Positions 53,879 to 63,589 of a DNA stretch of 64,000 nucleotides are shown piece after piece; the first letter of the stretch is position 1, and every line of letters starts with the position of its first letter. The stretch is from Pleomorphochaeta sp963678575 (GTDB taxonomy: Bacteria > Spirochaetota > Spirochaetia > Sphaerochaetales > Sphaerochaetaceae). The position numbers and the translations under genes were made by a program. The notes under the pieces are model-generated. The model had not been told where the DNA came from and did not search any database. It saw only the letters and a program-made list of their open reading frames with translations. The DNA lies in NCBI GenBank assembly GCA_963678575.2, contig CAXXHV010000002.1, forward strand, positions 2,232,001 to 2,296,000, in the 5' to 3' direction.

Positions 53879-54898
53879 CTAAACTAACTCAGAAATAGAT
53901 TTCCTAATTGATAAAGAAGTTGGAATAAGAATTTTTTTTGGAAAGAAAAAATTATTTTCTAATCTTTCTTTTAATAAATTAATTGTACTTATTGCTATAT
54001 AGTTCATATCTATCTTAACAGATGATAAAGGTGGATCTAAATGCTTTGAAGCAGGAATATCATTAAAGCCAATAACAGAAATATCATTAGGGACTTTAAC
54101 TTTCTCTTGCTTTAACCTAGCAATAACACCAGAAGCCATAGTATCATTTGCAACAAAAACAGCACTTGGACGATTGTTTTTTCTAATTAAACCTTTCGCC
54201 AAATCAAAACCTTCCTCATAAGATAATTTATCACCTTCAAAAATATATGATTCTAAATCATTATTTTTAATAAATTCTTGATAAGCAATTTTTCTTCTAT
54301 CATCAATGGCAAAGGACATTTTTAAACCAGTATCTGAAATAACTTTCCCACCAATATAAGCTATTTTCCTATGCCCTAAATTATACAAATAATTTAAAGC
54401 TTGATTAGTCCCTAATTCTGTATTAATCATTACTGAACTAAATCTATCAGCACTTGGAGAAGAATCAATAAAAACTATATTCTCACACAATTGTGACAAC
54501 TGGGTTACGGCTTCTTCATCAAATCTACCAATAGCAATTATCCCATCTAAAGTTTTATTAACTGAAGAAACATATACTCCATCTACTTTTAACATTTTAA
54601 AAGAATTTATATTCTCTTTAGAAAGTGCTTTTTCTACAGTTGTCATTAAATACAAATAATAAGGGTCTTCAATTAAAGCTTTATTTACATACCAGTCAAC
54701 AATAGCAATACTCAATCTTGAATTCTTCATTGCTTTTTTTCGCGTTTTTAAAGGAATATATTCAAATTCATCAGCAACTGCTAGTACCCTTAATTTAGTA
54801 TCATCAGACACTGATAGTGTAGAATCATTATTTAGTATCCGGGAGACAGTTGCTTGTGATACTTTTGCAGCATCTGCAATTTCTTTTATTGTTGCCAT
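53879..54898 (-). CDS. LacI-family regulator (GalR/EbgR-like) of the beta-galactoside operon
   Basis: 339 residues. Helix-turn-helix ATIKEIADAAKVSQATVSRI with RILNNDSTLSVSDDTK, then a sugar-binding domain with the unusual repeat-like N-terminal part DWYVNKALIEDPYYLYLMTT seen in EbgR/MsmR-type regulators. SVIGFNDIPASKHLDPPLSS is the family signature. It diverges from the importer-lacZ operon, which it likely represses. Confidence 0.9.
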   Translation of the reverse strand: MATIKEIADAAKVSQATVSRILNNDSTLSVSDDTKLRVLAVADEFEYIPLKTRKKAMKNSRLSIAIVDWYVNKALIEDPYYLYLMTTVEKALSKENINSFKMLKVDGVYVSSVNKTLDGIIAIGRFDEEAVTQLSQLCENIVFIDSSPSADRFSSVMINTELGTNQALNYLYNLGHRKIAYIGGKVISDTGLKMSFAIDDRRKIAYQEFIKNNDLESYIFEGDKLSYEEGFDLAKGLIRKNNRPSAVFVANDTMASGVIARLKQEKVKVPNDISVIGFNDIPASKHLDPPLSSVKIDMNYIAISTINLLKERLENNFFFPKKILIPTSLSIRKSISELV

Positions 54899-55089
54899 AA
54901 TATTTACCTATTTTTCAAATATATTAATCATCTTATCATATTAGGTAAATTATGTCTAATTTATTTATTTTTTTACTATTTTTTAGTATTGAATTATTCT
55001 AAATCTTATTTTCTATTTTGAGAAAGCTAAATAATTAACTCATTTTTACACAAAAACGCTAAAAAACATATAAAAAACAACACTATTAA

Positions 55090-55107
55090 TTAGTAAATTT
55101 TTACTAA
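55090..55107. promoter_or_regulatory. putative operator of the beta-galactoside operon
   Basis: TTAGTAAA-TT-TTTACTAA, a perfect 8-bp-arm inverted repeat, seven bases upstream of the -35 box. Candidate site of the divergent LacI-family regulator, though it lacks the central CG common in that family. Confidence 0.4.
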
Positions 55108-55114
55108 ATAATTC

Positions 55115-55142
55115 TTGACAATATTAACTCATATGATATTCT
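55115..55142 (+). promoter_or_regulatory. promoter of the beta-galactoside operon (TTGACA-N16-TATTCT)
   Basis: Consensus -35 at 55115-55120 and TATTCT at 55137-55142. The binding-protein start codon is 35 bases further on, after AAAGGAG. Confidence 0.55.
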
Positions 55143-55176
55143 ACTAGTACTTACATTTAAAACAAAAGGAGATACC

Positions 55177-56454
55177 ATGAAAAAAACTTTATCTGTATTA
55201 TTAATGGCATTACTAGTAGGAACTTCTTTATTTGCTGGAGGAGAAGCTGAGACAGCAAAAGCAAAAGAAAAAACTCCAATCACTATTTGGGCTTGGGACC
55301 CTAACTTTAACATTTCTATAATGAAAGATGCTGCTGAAATTTATAAACAATCACATCCTGATGTAGAATTTAATATTGTTGAAATGGCAAAAGCAGACGT
55401 TGAACAAAAACTTCATACTAATTTAGCTGCAAAAACTACTGATGGTTTACCAGATATCGTTTTAATCGAAGATTATAATGGATTGAAATATTTAAACTCT
55501 TATCCAGGTCAATTTGCAGACTTAACTAATGCAATTAACCAAAACGACTTTTTAAAATCAAAAGTTGATGTCGCAAAAATTGGCAACAAATATTATTCTA
55601 TGCCATTTGACTCAGGTGTTGCTGGATTCTTCTACAGAACAGATATGCTAGCTAAAGCTGGGTACACTGCTGCTGATTTAAACAATATTACTTGGGATCA
55701 ATTCTGTGATATAGCTAAAGATTACAAAGCTAAAACAGGAAATTATTTCTTTGCTAATACCAAAGCTGATGGTGGGTTATTTAGAATAATGCTTCAAAGT
55801 AATGGCTCTTGGTATTTTGATAATAATGGCAAACCATATATTAAAGATAATAAGAGTGTTGCAGAAGCAATGAGAATTTACAAAAGATTTATTGATGAAG
55901 ATTTAGCTTTACCTACAAATGGATGGACAGAATGGGTTGGTGCTATCAATGATAGTAAAGTTCCAACTATCACAACAGGTGTTTGGATTATTGGTTCTAT
56001 AAAAGCTGCTGCTGATCAAAGTGGTAATTGGGCTGTAGCTCCATGTCCAAGATTATCAGATAATGGAACAAATGCTTCAAATCTTGGTGGTTCTTCTTGG
56101 TACGTATTAGAAAACGGCAAAAACAAAAATGAAGCTATTGATTTCTTAAATAGCGTATATGGTGCAAACAATGAGTTCTATCAAAACATCTTAGTTAAAA
56201 ACGGTGCAATGGGGTCATATATTCCTGCATTCAATGGTGCTAATTATTCAAAAGCAGATCCATTCTTTGGTGGACAAAAAGTTTACGAAGTATTAAGTCA
56301 ATATGCAAAAGCAATCCCTGCAGTAAATATTGGCGAATATACATATGAAGCTGATGCCGCTGTAATGGGGAATATGGAAGCTTATTATAATGGACAATCA
56401 GTTGTAAAAACTTTAGATGCAATTAGTGCACAATTAGAAAACGATATTCTATAA
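55177..56454 (+). CDS. ABC transporter sugar-binding protein (beta-galactoside type)
   Basis: 425 residues. Signal peptide MKKTLSVLLMALLVGTSLFA, then GGEAET, the spirochaetal pattern. Mature CUT1-type binding protein: PITIWAWDPNFNISIMKDAA, PFDSGVAGFFYRTDM and GSSWYVLENGKNK. It leads an operon with two permeases and LacZ, so lactose or another beta-galactoside is the likely ligand. A strong hairpin follows the gene. Confidence 0.9.
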   Translation: MKKTLSVLLMALLVGTSLFAGGEAETAKAKEKTPITIWAWDPNFNISIMKDAAEIYKQSHPDVEFNIVEMAKADVEQKLHTNLAAKTTDGLPDIVLIEDYNGLKYLNSYPGQFADLTNAINQNDFLKSKVDVAKIGNKYYSMPFDSGVAGFFYRTDMLAKAGYTAADLNNITWDQFCDIAKDYKAKTGNYFFANTKADGGLFRIMLQSNGSWYFDNNGKPYIKDNKSVAEAMRIYKRFIDEDLALPTNGWTEWVGAINDSKVPTITTGVWIIGSIKAAADQSGNWAVAPCPRLSDNGTNASNLGGSSWYVLENGKNKNEAIDFLNSVYGANNEFYQNILVKNGAMGSYIPAFNGANYSKADPFFGGQKVYEVLSQYAKAIPAVNIGEYTYEADAAVMGNMEAYYNGQSVVKTLDAISAQLENDIL

Positions 56455-56471
56455 TCATTATTTTCCAAAAA

Positions 56472-56497
56472 ACAAAGGGGGAAAAATCCCCCTTTGT
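56472..56497 (+). repeat. intercistronic hairpin after the binding-protein gene
   Basis: ACAAAGGGGG (56472-56481) pairs with CCCCCTTTGT (56488-56497), loop AAAAAT. Same position as the hairpin at 26051 in the xyloside operon. Confidence 0.75.
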
Positions 56498-56520
56498 CAT
56501 TATTTTAAGGACAAAACTGT

Positions 56521-57450
56521 ATGGCAACCGAAAAGAAAATTAATAGAACTGGATGGTTTTTTATTATACCTATAGCTTTCTTATTAGCTATATTTTTGCT
56601 TTATCCAATTTTCTATTCTCTTTATTTAACAACAACACGAACAAGAGGGATTGTAACAAGTTTTATTGGATTTGATAACTATATAAAGCTATTTAAAGAC
56701 CCTATGTTTTTTTTAGCTTTAAAGAATACTTTTAAAATTTTATTTTTACAAGTTCCCTTGATGCTAATTTCAGCCTTGATATTCGCATCGTTATTAAATA
56801 ACAAGAAAATTAAATTTAGAGGTTTTTTTAGAACCGCAATATTTTTACCTTCAGTAACATCCTTAATCGCTTATGCTATATTATTTAAAATGCTTTTTAG
56901 TTATGAAGGAATTGTTAATAATTCTTTATTAGCACTTAATTTTATACAAAAACCATTGGAATGGTTTTCAGATCCAGCACTAGCTACTTTTGTACTTATT
57001 TTAGCAATGGTATGGCGATGGACAGGATATAATATGATATTCTATTTATCAGCTATGCAAAATATTAGTAATGACTTATATGAAGCTGCAAAAGTTGATG
57101 GAGCTTCTGAAATAAAATCATTCTTTAGTATTACTGTGCCTTTATTAAGACCTATGATTTTGTTTACTACAGTAATGTCAACAATTGGGACTCTCCAATT
57201 ATTTGACGAACCTATGAACTTAGCCCAAAATGGTACAACATCATCTATGGTTGGGCCTAATAACTGTTTCTTAACTTTGAGTGTTTATATTTATAATTTA
57301 TGTTTCAAATATACTCCAAAATTTGGTTATGCCGCTACAGTTTCATATGCAATATTAATTCTTGTTGCTATTTTATCTTATATTCAATTTAAAATTAGCA
57401 AACAAAGTGAAAAAACTGTTAGTAATAAAGTTAACAAAAGTATAAAATAG
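56521..57450 (+). CDS. ABC sugar permease (MalF/LacF type)
   Basis: 309 residues, six membrane segments; EAA loop YEAAKVDGASEIKSFFSITV (about 193-212). First channel subunit of the beta-galactoside importer. Preceded by AAGGAC. No ATPase gene in the operon. Confidence 0.93.
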   Translation: MATEKKINRTGWFFIIPIAFLLAIFLLYPIFYSLYLTTTRTRGIVTSFIGFDNYIKLFKDPMFFLALKNTFKILFLQVPLMLISALIFASLLNNKKIKFRGFFRTAIFLPSVTSLIAYAILFKMLFSYEGIVNNSLLALNFIQKPLEWFSDPALATFVLILAMVWRWTGYNMIFYLSAMQNISNDLYEAAKVDGASEIKSFFSITVPLLRPMILFTTVMSTIGTLQLFDEPMNLAQNGTTSSMVGPNNCFLTLSVYIYNLCFKYTPKFGYAATVSYAILILVAILSYIQFKISKQSEKTVSNKVNKSIK

Positions 57451-57459
57451 GAGAAAGAA

Positions 57460-58281
57460 ATGAAAAAAAATAAAATAAGCTTTGGCCTTTTAATATCCTA
57501 TATAATATTAATAATTGCATCATTCTTTTCTTTATTTCCTTTTTTCTGGATTATAATTGGTGCAACAAATTCATCAGTAGATATCCTTAGAGGAAAATTG
57601 ACAATTGGACCTCACCTATTTGAAAATCTAAAGGTCTTATTTAATGAAGCAAACATGGGTTTAGCTTTATACAATTCAATGAAAATTGCTTTTTTGACTG
57701 TTTTACTAACTTTAGCAATAACATCAATGGCTGCTTATGGTTTCCAAATGTATAGAACTAAAGCTAAAGAAAATACTTATACATTTTTTTTATTGACAAT
57801 GATGGTACCTTTTGCTTCTCTAATGATTCCTTTATTCCAAATTATATCAAGATTTAAAATGTTAAATTCACATTCAGCAATAATTCTTGTTTCTTCTGCT
57901 TCAGTTTTTATGGTTTTCTTCTTTAGACAAAGTTTTGTTAACTATCCAACTGAAATACTCCAAGCTGCAAGAGTAGATGGCGCATCAGAATTAAGAACTT
58001 TTATAAGCATATTTGTACCTTCAATGAAAAGTACTTATGCCGCTGCAGCAATTTATACATTTATGACAAGTTGGAATAATTACTTATGGCCATTAATCGT
58101 TTTACAAACAACAGATAAAAGAACAACAACATTACTTGTTTCTTCAATGAGTAGTTCATATACTCCTAATTATGGAGTAATAATGGTCGCAATTGCTTTA
58201 TCTACAACTCCAGTTATTATTGTTTTCTTTGGATTCCAAAAACAATTTGTTGAAGGAATGATTGGCTCTGTAAAACAATAA
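57460..58281 (+). CDS. ABC sugar permease (MalG/LacG type)
   Basis: 273 residues, six membrane segments; EAA loop LQAARVDGASELRTFISIFV (about 166-185). Second channel subunit, nine bases after the first, with GGAG upstream. Confidence 0.93.
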   Translation: MKKNKISFGLLISYIILIIASFFSLFPFFWIIIGATNSSVDILRGKLTIGPHLFENLKVLFNEANMGLALYNSMKIAFLTVLLTLAITSMAAYGFQMYRTKAKENTYTFFLLTMMVPFASLMIPLFQIISRFKMLNSHSAIILVSSASVFMVFFFRQSFVNYPTEILQAARVDGASELRTFISIFVPSMKSTYAAAAIYTFMTSWNNYLWPLIVLQTTDKRTTTLLVSSMSSSYTPNYGVIMVAIALSTTPVIIVFFGFQKQFVEGMIGSVKQ

Positions 58282-58301
58282 AAATAAAATAAGGAAAATT
58301 T

Positions 58302-61300
58302 ATGTTTAGTTTTAGTTATTTAGAAGACTTAACCAAGTTCAATGAAGGTACAGTGCCCTCACATAGTGACTTCTTTTGTTCTTCAGAAAAAATATCATTA
58401 AATGGTATTTGGGATATCAAATGTTTTGAAAACCCTTCGCAAGTTCCATTAACACTTTTATCTGGATCGAAATTAGCAAACCCTGATAAAATTATGGTTC
58501 CCTCAAATATTCAAATGGAAGGATTTGATATTCCTCAATATACAAATACTCAATATCCTTGGGATGGAAAAGAAAATATTTCTCCTCCACAAGTTCCAAA
58601 ATTTGATAATGTAGTAGCGGTTTATCAAAAATCAATAAATATAAGTAAAAAACAATTAGAGGAAAACATTCTACATTTAAATTTTGAAGGTGTAGAAACT
58701 TCTTTAGCTCTATTCATTAACGAAAAATATGTAGGATACAAAGAAGATTCATTTACTCCTGCTATTTTTGAAATAAATAAATATTTAAAAGAAGGTGAAA
58801 ATTTAATTAGTTGTATCGTAACTCATTATTGTAGCGGAAGTTGGTTAGAAGACCAAGACTTTTGGAGACTTAGCGGTATTTTTAGACCAGTAAATATTAT
58901 TTTATATCCCAAAAACTTTATTCAAGATGTATTTGTTAATCCCATATTATCTGAAACTTTAGATGTTGGCGAATTAAATATAAATATAAAACTCAATAAA
59001 AAAACAACAGGTAAAATATTATTATTTTTAAGTGATAGTGAAGATAAAAGAAATAAAATCAATATAGAAGATTTCAATATCAATTCACTTACAAAAGGAT
59101 CTCTATTCGCTGAAATAGAAATAAAAGATCAAAATGAAATAAACTTTTCTCAATTAATTGAAAACATTTCAATTTATAGCCATGAAAATCCAAACCTATA
59201 TACACTTTTCATTGAACTAATTACTAATGATGAGACGAACAACTATGAATGTGCAATAGAATTCGGATATAGAAAAATTAATATTAAAAATAATATTTTA
59301 TATTTAAATAATAAAAGATTAGTTTTTCGTGGTGTAAATAGACATGAATTTAGTTCTACAAAAGCAAAAGCAATTACTTTTTCAGATATAAAAAAAGATC
59401 TATTAATTATGAAAGATAATAATATTGATTCAATAAGAACCTCTCATTATCCAAATCAGAATATTTTCTATAACCTTTGTAATAGAATGGGTTTTTATGT
59501 AATTGATGAAACAAATATTGAATCCCACGGAACAACAATTAATGCTTATGGTAAAAAGGATTATTCCATAGCAATCCCTTACAACAAACAAGAATGGAAA
59601 GCCTGCACTCTTGATAGAGCAAATAATATGGCTCAAAGAGATAAAAACCATCCTTCAATTGTTATGTTCTCTTGCGGAAATGAAAGCAGTGATGGATCAA
59701 ATTTACTAGAATTAAGCAAATTTTTAAAAACATTTGGACAAAGAGTAATTCATTATGAAAATGTTAATTACGATTCTCCATATCAAGAAATCAGTGATGT
59801 AGAATCTCAAATGTATACAAAACCAAAGGAAGTTGAAGATTTCTTAATTAATCATCCACAAAAGCCATTCATGCTATGTGAATATTGCCATGCTATGGGT
59901 AATTCTTGTGGTAATTTAAAAGAATACACTGATCTCGCAAGAAAATATGAAAACTATCATGGAGGTTTCATTTGGGACTTTATTGATCAAAGTTTAAACT
60001 TCAATAATAACGGACTTGTTTATGCTGGTTTGAAAGGAAAATTCCCTACTGATGCAGATTTTTGCTGTAATGGCTTGATTTCATCAAAATATAATGAAAG
60101 TTATAAACTCAAAGAAGTAAAAAAATTATATAGTCCAATTGTTATTGAAAATAATAAAGATTCAATTAAAATAATTAATGAATTCAATTTTACATCATTA
60201 TTAAATTATATATTTAAAATTGAAGTTATAATTGATGGTATTTATCAAGAGAATATAAAAGTTGAAGACTATATAAAATGCGAAAAATTTTATTCAGTTA
60301 ATAATGATTCCTTCATCCTTAATTTACTAGAAGGAGAAGAAACTTTAATTAAAGTAATAAATAAAAATGTTAAAGACTTTATTTTAAATTTATATGTCTA
60401 TGATGAAAATAATCATTTAATAAATGACAATAGCTTTACAAATCTTAATCAACAAAACGCTAACCCATACTTCAAACAAATATCTAATAAAATGGATTTA
60501 ATATGGGGAAAAGATAATGTTGGATTATCAATGGAGAATATTCAATTCTTAGTAAAATATTATTTTGGAAAAGTTAATGCAATTATTTTAGACCAAATCA
60601 ATATATTAGAAAAACCAATTAACTTAGAATTTTGGAGGGCTCCTAACAATAATGATAAAGCTAATAATAACAGTTTTAAATGGGCAAATAATAAAATTTC
60701 TTCTTTGTATCAAAAACTAAATAATATAAAACAATCACAAAATCAAGCTACATTTGAGGTTTTATGCTATAATCAACTATATTCATTAACATACTCTTTT
60801 GAAAAACCAAACAAAATGCAAATTGATATTAAACGTCTTACAAATGATAATCAAGAAATGCCTTGTTTTGGAATAACATTTGCTCTGAATAACAAATATA
60901 ACAAAATTCGATACTTTGGAAATATTAAAGGAGAAGCATATTGTGATAGAAAAGAATCTTCTTTATTAGGCATAAAAGAAGAACTAATTGAAAACCAATA
61001 TGTTGAATATGTTGATCCTCAAGAATGTGGAAATAAAACAGATTTAAGATATGTAGAAATAGTTGATGAAAACAATAATGGCTTACGGATATCTAGCTCA
61101 ACGATTTTTGAAGGATCATTTCTACCATATTCACCTCATGAATTAGAAGAAGCAAAACATTTTGAAGATTTACAAAAACATAATTTTAACACAATTAGAA
61201 TTCTCCATGGCCAAAGCGGAGTTGCTGGAGACGATACTTGGGGGGCTCCTATACATGAGCAATATTTATATCATGGAATAGAAGACACTTGGTCAATTAC

Positions 61301-61316
61301 TTTTGAAATTATTTAA
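58302..61316 (+). CDS. lacZ: beta-galactosidase, glycoside hydrolase family 2 (LacZ)
   Basis: 1004 residues, all five LacZ domains. Sugar-binding domain with LNGIWDIK and the jelly-roll motif DFWRLSGIFRPV. Catalytic barrel with RGVNRHEF, IDSIRTSHYPN, acid/base Glu in SCGNESSDG and nucleophile Glu in MLCEYCHAMGNS. C-terminal beta-galactosidase small-chain domain ends WGAPIHEQYL. No signal peptide, so it cleaves imported lactose-like sugars. Last gene of the operon, closed by a strong terminator. Confidence 0.95.
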   Translation: MFSFSYLEDLTKFNEGTVPSHSDFFCSSEKISLNGIWDIKCFENPSQVPLTLLSGSKLANPDKIMVPSNIQMEGFDIPQYTNTQYPWDGKENISPPQVPKFDNVVAVYQKSINISKKQLEENILHLNFEGVETSLALFINEKYVGYKEDSFTPAIFEINKYLKEGENLISCIVTHYCSGSWLEDQDFWRLSGIFRPVNIILYPKNFIQDVFVNPILSETLDVGELNINIKLNKKTTGKILLFLSDSEDKRNKINIEDFNINSLTKGSLFAEIEIKDQNEINFSQLIENISIYSHENPNLYTLFIELITNDETNNYECAIEFGYRKINIKNNILYLNNKRLVFRGVNRHEFSSTKAKAITFSDIKKDLLIMKDNNIDSIRTSHYPNQNIFYNLCNRMGFYVIDETNIESHGTTINAYGKKDYSIAIPYNKQEWKACTLDRANNMAQRDKNHPSIVMFSCGNESSDGSNLLELSKFLKTFGQRVIHYENVNYDSPYQEISDVESQMYTKPKEVEDFLINHPQKPFMLCEYCHAMGNSCGNLKEYTDLARKYENYHGGFIWDFIDQSLNFNNNGLVYAGLKGKFPTDADFCCNGLISSKYNESYKLKEVKKLYSPIVIENNKDSIKIINEFNFTSLLNYIFKIEVIIDGIYQENIKVEDYIKCEKFYSVNNDSFILNLLEGEETLIKVINKNVKDFILNLYVYDENNHLINDNSFTNLNQQNANPYFKQISNKMDLIWGKDNVGLSMENIQFLVKYYFGKVNAIILDQINILEKPINLEFWRAPNNNDKANNNSFKWANNKISSLYQKLNNIKQSQNQATFEVLCYNQLYSLTYSFEKPNKMQIDIKRLTNDNQEMPCFGITFALNNKYNKIRYFGNIKGEAYCDRKESSLLGIKEELIENQYVEYVDPQECGNKTDLRYVEIVDENNNGLRISSSTIFEGSFLPYSPHELEEAKHFEDLQKHNFNTIRILHGQSGVAGDDTWGAPIHEQYLYHGIEDTWSITFEII

Positions 61317-61324
61317 TTTTAATC

Positions 61325-61358
61325 AATACTATTGCTTCTTTTAGCAATAGTATTTTTT
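61325..61358 (+). terminator. terminator of the lacZ operon
   Basis: AATACTATTGCT (61325-61336) pairs perfectly with AGCAATAGTATT (61343-61354), continuing into a T tract. Confidence 0.9.
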
Positions 61359-61465
61359 TATATACAACTTTAAATTAGCATACACAATCCACACTATTAA
61401 TATTTTTTTCACCTTGTTTTCATAATTTTTGTACTAACCAATTATATGCTAATTGGAGAAAATTA

Positions 61466-62200
61466 ATGGAGTATACATATCTATTAATAGGAGTGATAAT
61501 AATTTTAGAAAATTGAATTATTAAGACTTTTGTTAAAGTATTAAAAATCAGAGGATTAACATTCAATGGCTCAATATTAAAAAACCCAATTATCTGAATA
61601 GTCTTTTATCTAAATATCACCAAAAAGGAAAGTCCCATCAATTTTTTGATGTGAAAAATTCAAAAATGAGTAAAATTTTATGAAGGAACTGACTCTAAAA
61701 ATATTATTACTGAAAGAAAATATATCTATAAATATAATTTTAACTATAGGAATTCTTGGTTCTAACAATTATCTTTAAGCAATATTTAAATTCAACAATC
61801 AAAGATATAATATATGGAAAATAATTTTCATATATTGACGGAGGTTATGACATGGTTCATATTTAAGATGTATTTAATTTTATCTACAAATTATCTTAGA
61901 ACTCAATTATTAATCAATTTTCTTTCTATTAAATTCATAAATATATTAATTAAAGATTACCTATAAAGATTCATACAATATAATAAAAAAATAATCAGAA
62001 TTTCTACAAATATGACTAAAATAGTAACTAAGCTTTCTAAAAAATCTCATATAACCTACTTTATTTTCTTCATATTCTATTTACCCCATATTCCAACATC
62101 AACTTTTATAAAACAAAAAGACAATAAAATCCCTGGTTATTGTTCAATAAAAATAAATAAAATAATTGCTGATATAAAAAAAGAATTAAATATTAATTAA
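61466..62200 (+). pseudogene. long broken coding-like frame in the 61.3-62.3 kb gap
   Basis: The 980-base gap after lacZ has no intact gene. An ATG at 61466 with GGAG eight bases before it opens a frame (MEYTYLLIGVIIIL) that runs to 62200 interrupted by eight internal stops: four TGA, then four TAA. By base composition I would expect about 20 or more stops over 245 codons, so this is probably an eroded gene. The last 62 codons (62012-62200) are open and begin with ATG but have no ribosome site. No family recognised. Confidence 0.35.
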
Positions 62201-62299
62201 AATTTACATTACTACTATTGACATATGTTAAATACCATCTTAAAATATTTATACTACAATAGTATGTTTATTTGAGTTAAAAAGTTAGGAGATGATTTT

Positions 62300-62857
62300 A
62301 TGAAAAAAATTTTAACATTAGCAATAGTGCTTGCAGTAACAACAGCATCACTTTTTGCAATTTCATCAGGAGTTATTACACTACCTGATTCAACAGTAAC
62401 TTCCCCAGAATCTTCATTTTTTGTTGAAGCTGAAGCAAGTGAATTAGCCCAAGGGTTATTACTAAAATATGGTGATACACCAGGTACTGCAATTCTAGTA
62501 AATGATACAATCACAAAATCTGCAACAGAATCTTGGGATGTATTTGGGAATGAAACAACAAAAAATTTCTATTTTTTTGGCACAGGTAGATCAAGTTCTG
62601 CAAAAACTGTAGAAGTATCTGCTACTGCATCAACTTTTAAAAATGGTAATGTTGATACAGGCGTTCAACCTGTTGTAAATGGGTATACCACTCCTGGTTG
62701 GTCAATTATAATACCTGCTGCAAATATAGTTGGTGTTGGTACTTATACAGGAACTTCATTTAATGTAATTTGGGATGGAAGTAATTCCCCTAATTTATCA
62801 ACAACTCCTGCTGGTACATACACCACAGAAGTTACTCTTACTGTAACAAACCCTTAA
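62300..62857 (+). CDS. small exported beta-rich protein of unknown function
   Basis: 185 residues. Signal peptide MKKILTLAIVLAVTTASLFA, then a Ser/Thr/Val-rich mature part with no cysteine. The C-terminal piece PAGTYTTEVTLTVTNP resembles the last strands of spore-coat-U/fimbrial-like beta-sandwich proteins, though the rest is not recognisable. AGGAG precedes the ATG by eight bases. A surface or periplasmic structural role is a guess. It has its own terminator and stands alone. Confidence 0.75.
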   Translation: MKKILTLAIVLAVTTASLFAISSGVITLPDSTVTSPESSFFVEAEASELAQGLLLKYGDTPGTAILVNDTITKSATESWDVFGNETTKNFYFFGTGRSSSAKTVEVSATASTFKNGNVDTGVQPVVNGYTTPGWSIIIPAANIVGVGTYTGTSFNVIWDGSNSPNLSTTPAGTYTTEVTLTVTNP

Positions 62858-62898
62858 TTAGAATATATTAATAATTGAAAACAATTATTAATTAATTT

Positions 62899-62952
62899 AA
62901 TACTTCTAGAGCAGAAAAAATAATCTTTTTTCTACTTTGGAAGTATTTTTTT
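62899..62952 (+). terminator. terminator of the exported protein gene
   Basis: AATACTTC (62899-62906) pairs with GAAGTATT (62940-62947), with an inner AGAAAAAA/TTTTTTCT pairing, and a T tract follows. Confidence 0.8.
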
Positions 62953-62993
62953 ATGCGACTTTGTCACTGTATTATTATTAAAAAAAAAGTAAA

Positions 62994-63320
62994 ATGATTT
63001 TCATGAAAACATTAACAAATGCAACTTTTAATAACTATATTAAAGAAGAACAAGATCTTATATTAGTAGATTTCTGGGCACCTTGGTGTGGCCCATGTAA
63101 TATCCAACAAGAAATACTTGAAGCGCTCGAAAGAGATAATACCACTACAGCGAAATTTGTAACGCTTAACGTTGATGAAGAAAGAGAAATTGTAAATCAA
63201 TTTCAAATATATTCAATACCTGGGATATATCTTTTTAAAAGCGGCGAAGTACTCTATAAATCAGAAGGAAGAATCAAAAATGAGGCTGTAATTAAAGACT
63301 TAATTAATCAATATAAATAA
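62994..63320 (+). CDS. thioredoxin
   Basis: 108 residues. Active site FWAPWCGPC (about 27-35) and cis-proline IYSIPGIYLFKSGE (about 72-85); usual length for thioredoxin. A second ATG at 63003 is an equally plausible start, giving MKTLTNATF. A missing helix residue set near the active site (CNIQQEIL instead of CKxxxPxl) makes it slightly divergent from housekeeping thioredoxin. Confidence 0.9.
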   Translation: MIFMKTLTNATFNNYIKEEQDLILVDFWAPWCGPCNIQQEILEALERDNTTTAKFVTLNVDEEREIVNQFQIYSIPGIYLFKSGEVLYKSEGRIKNEAVIKDLINQYK

Positions 63321-63530
63321 TGTCAAAAATATTACATTATACCCCATATTTATGAATAGTCAAGTTTTATAATAATTAAATTTAGGTTTTACGCAATAAT
63401 CTTTATTTAATGATATTCAGATACAGTTTTTAAAAAAATACTTTTCAAATATACTTTTTATATTTTTTATACAAATATTTGATTTTTTGACGATAATTGT
63501 TTTTTTTCAATATATTTTTATCTTTTTCTC

Positions 63531-63560
63531 TTTACATATAAAAAAAATTACCTTTATACT
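63531..63560 (+). promoter_or_regulatory. promoter of the uracil/xanthine permease gene
   Basis: TTTACA (63531-63536), 18-base spacer, TATACT (63555-63560), then AAGGAG at 63576 before the ATG. No purine riboswitch core was found in the leader. Confidence 0.5.
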
Positions 63561-63589
63561 TACTTCAGTATTTTTAAGGAGATTTTTAT

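Noticed and set aside
63321..63589. Purine riboswitch before the uracil/xanthine permease
   Set aside because: No conserved loop sequences or paired stem of the purine aptamer were found.
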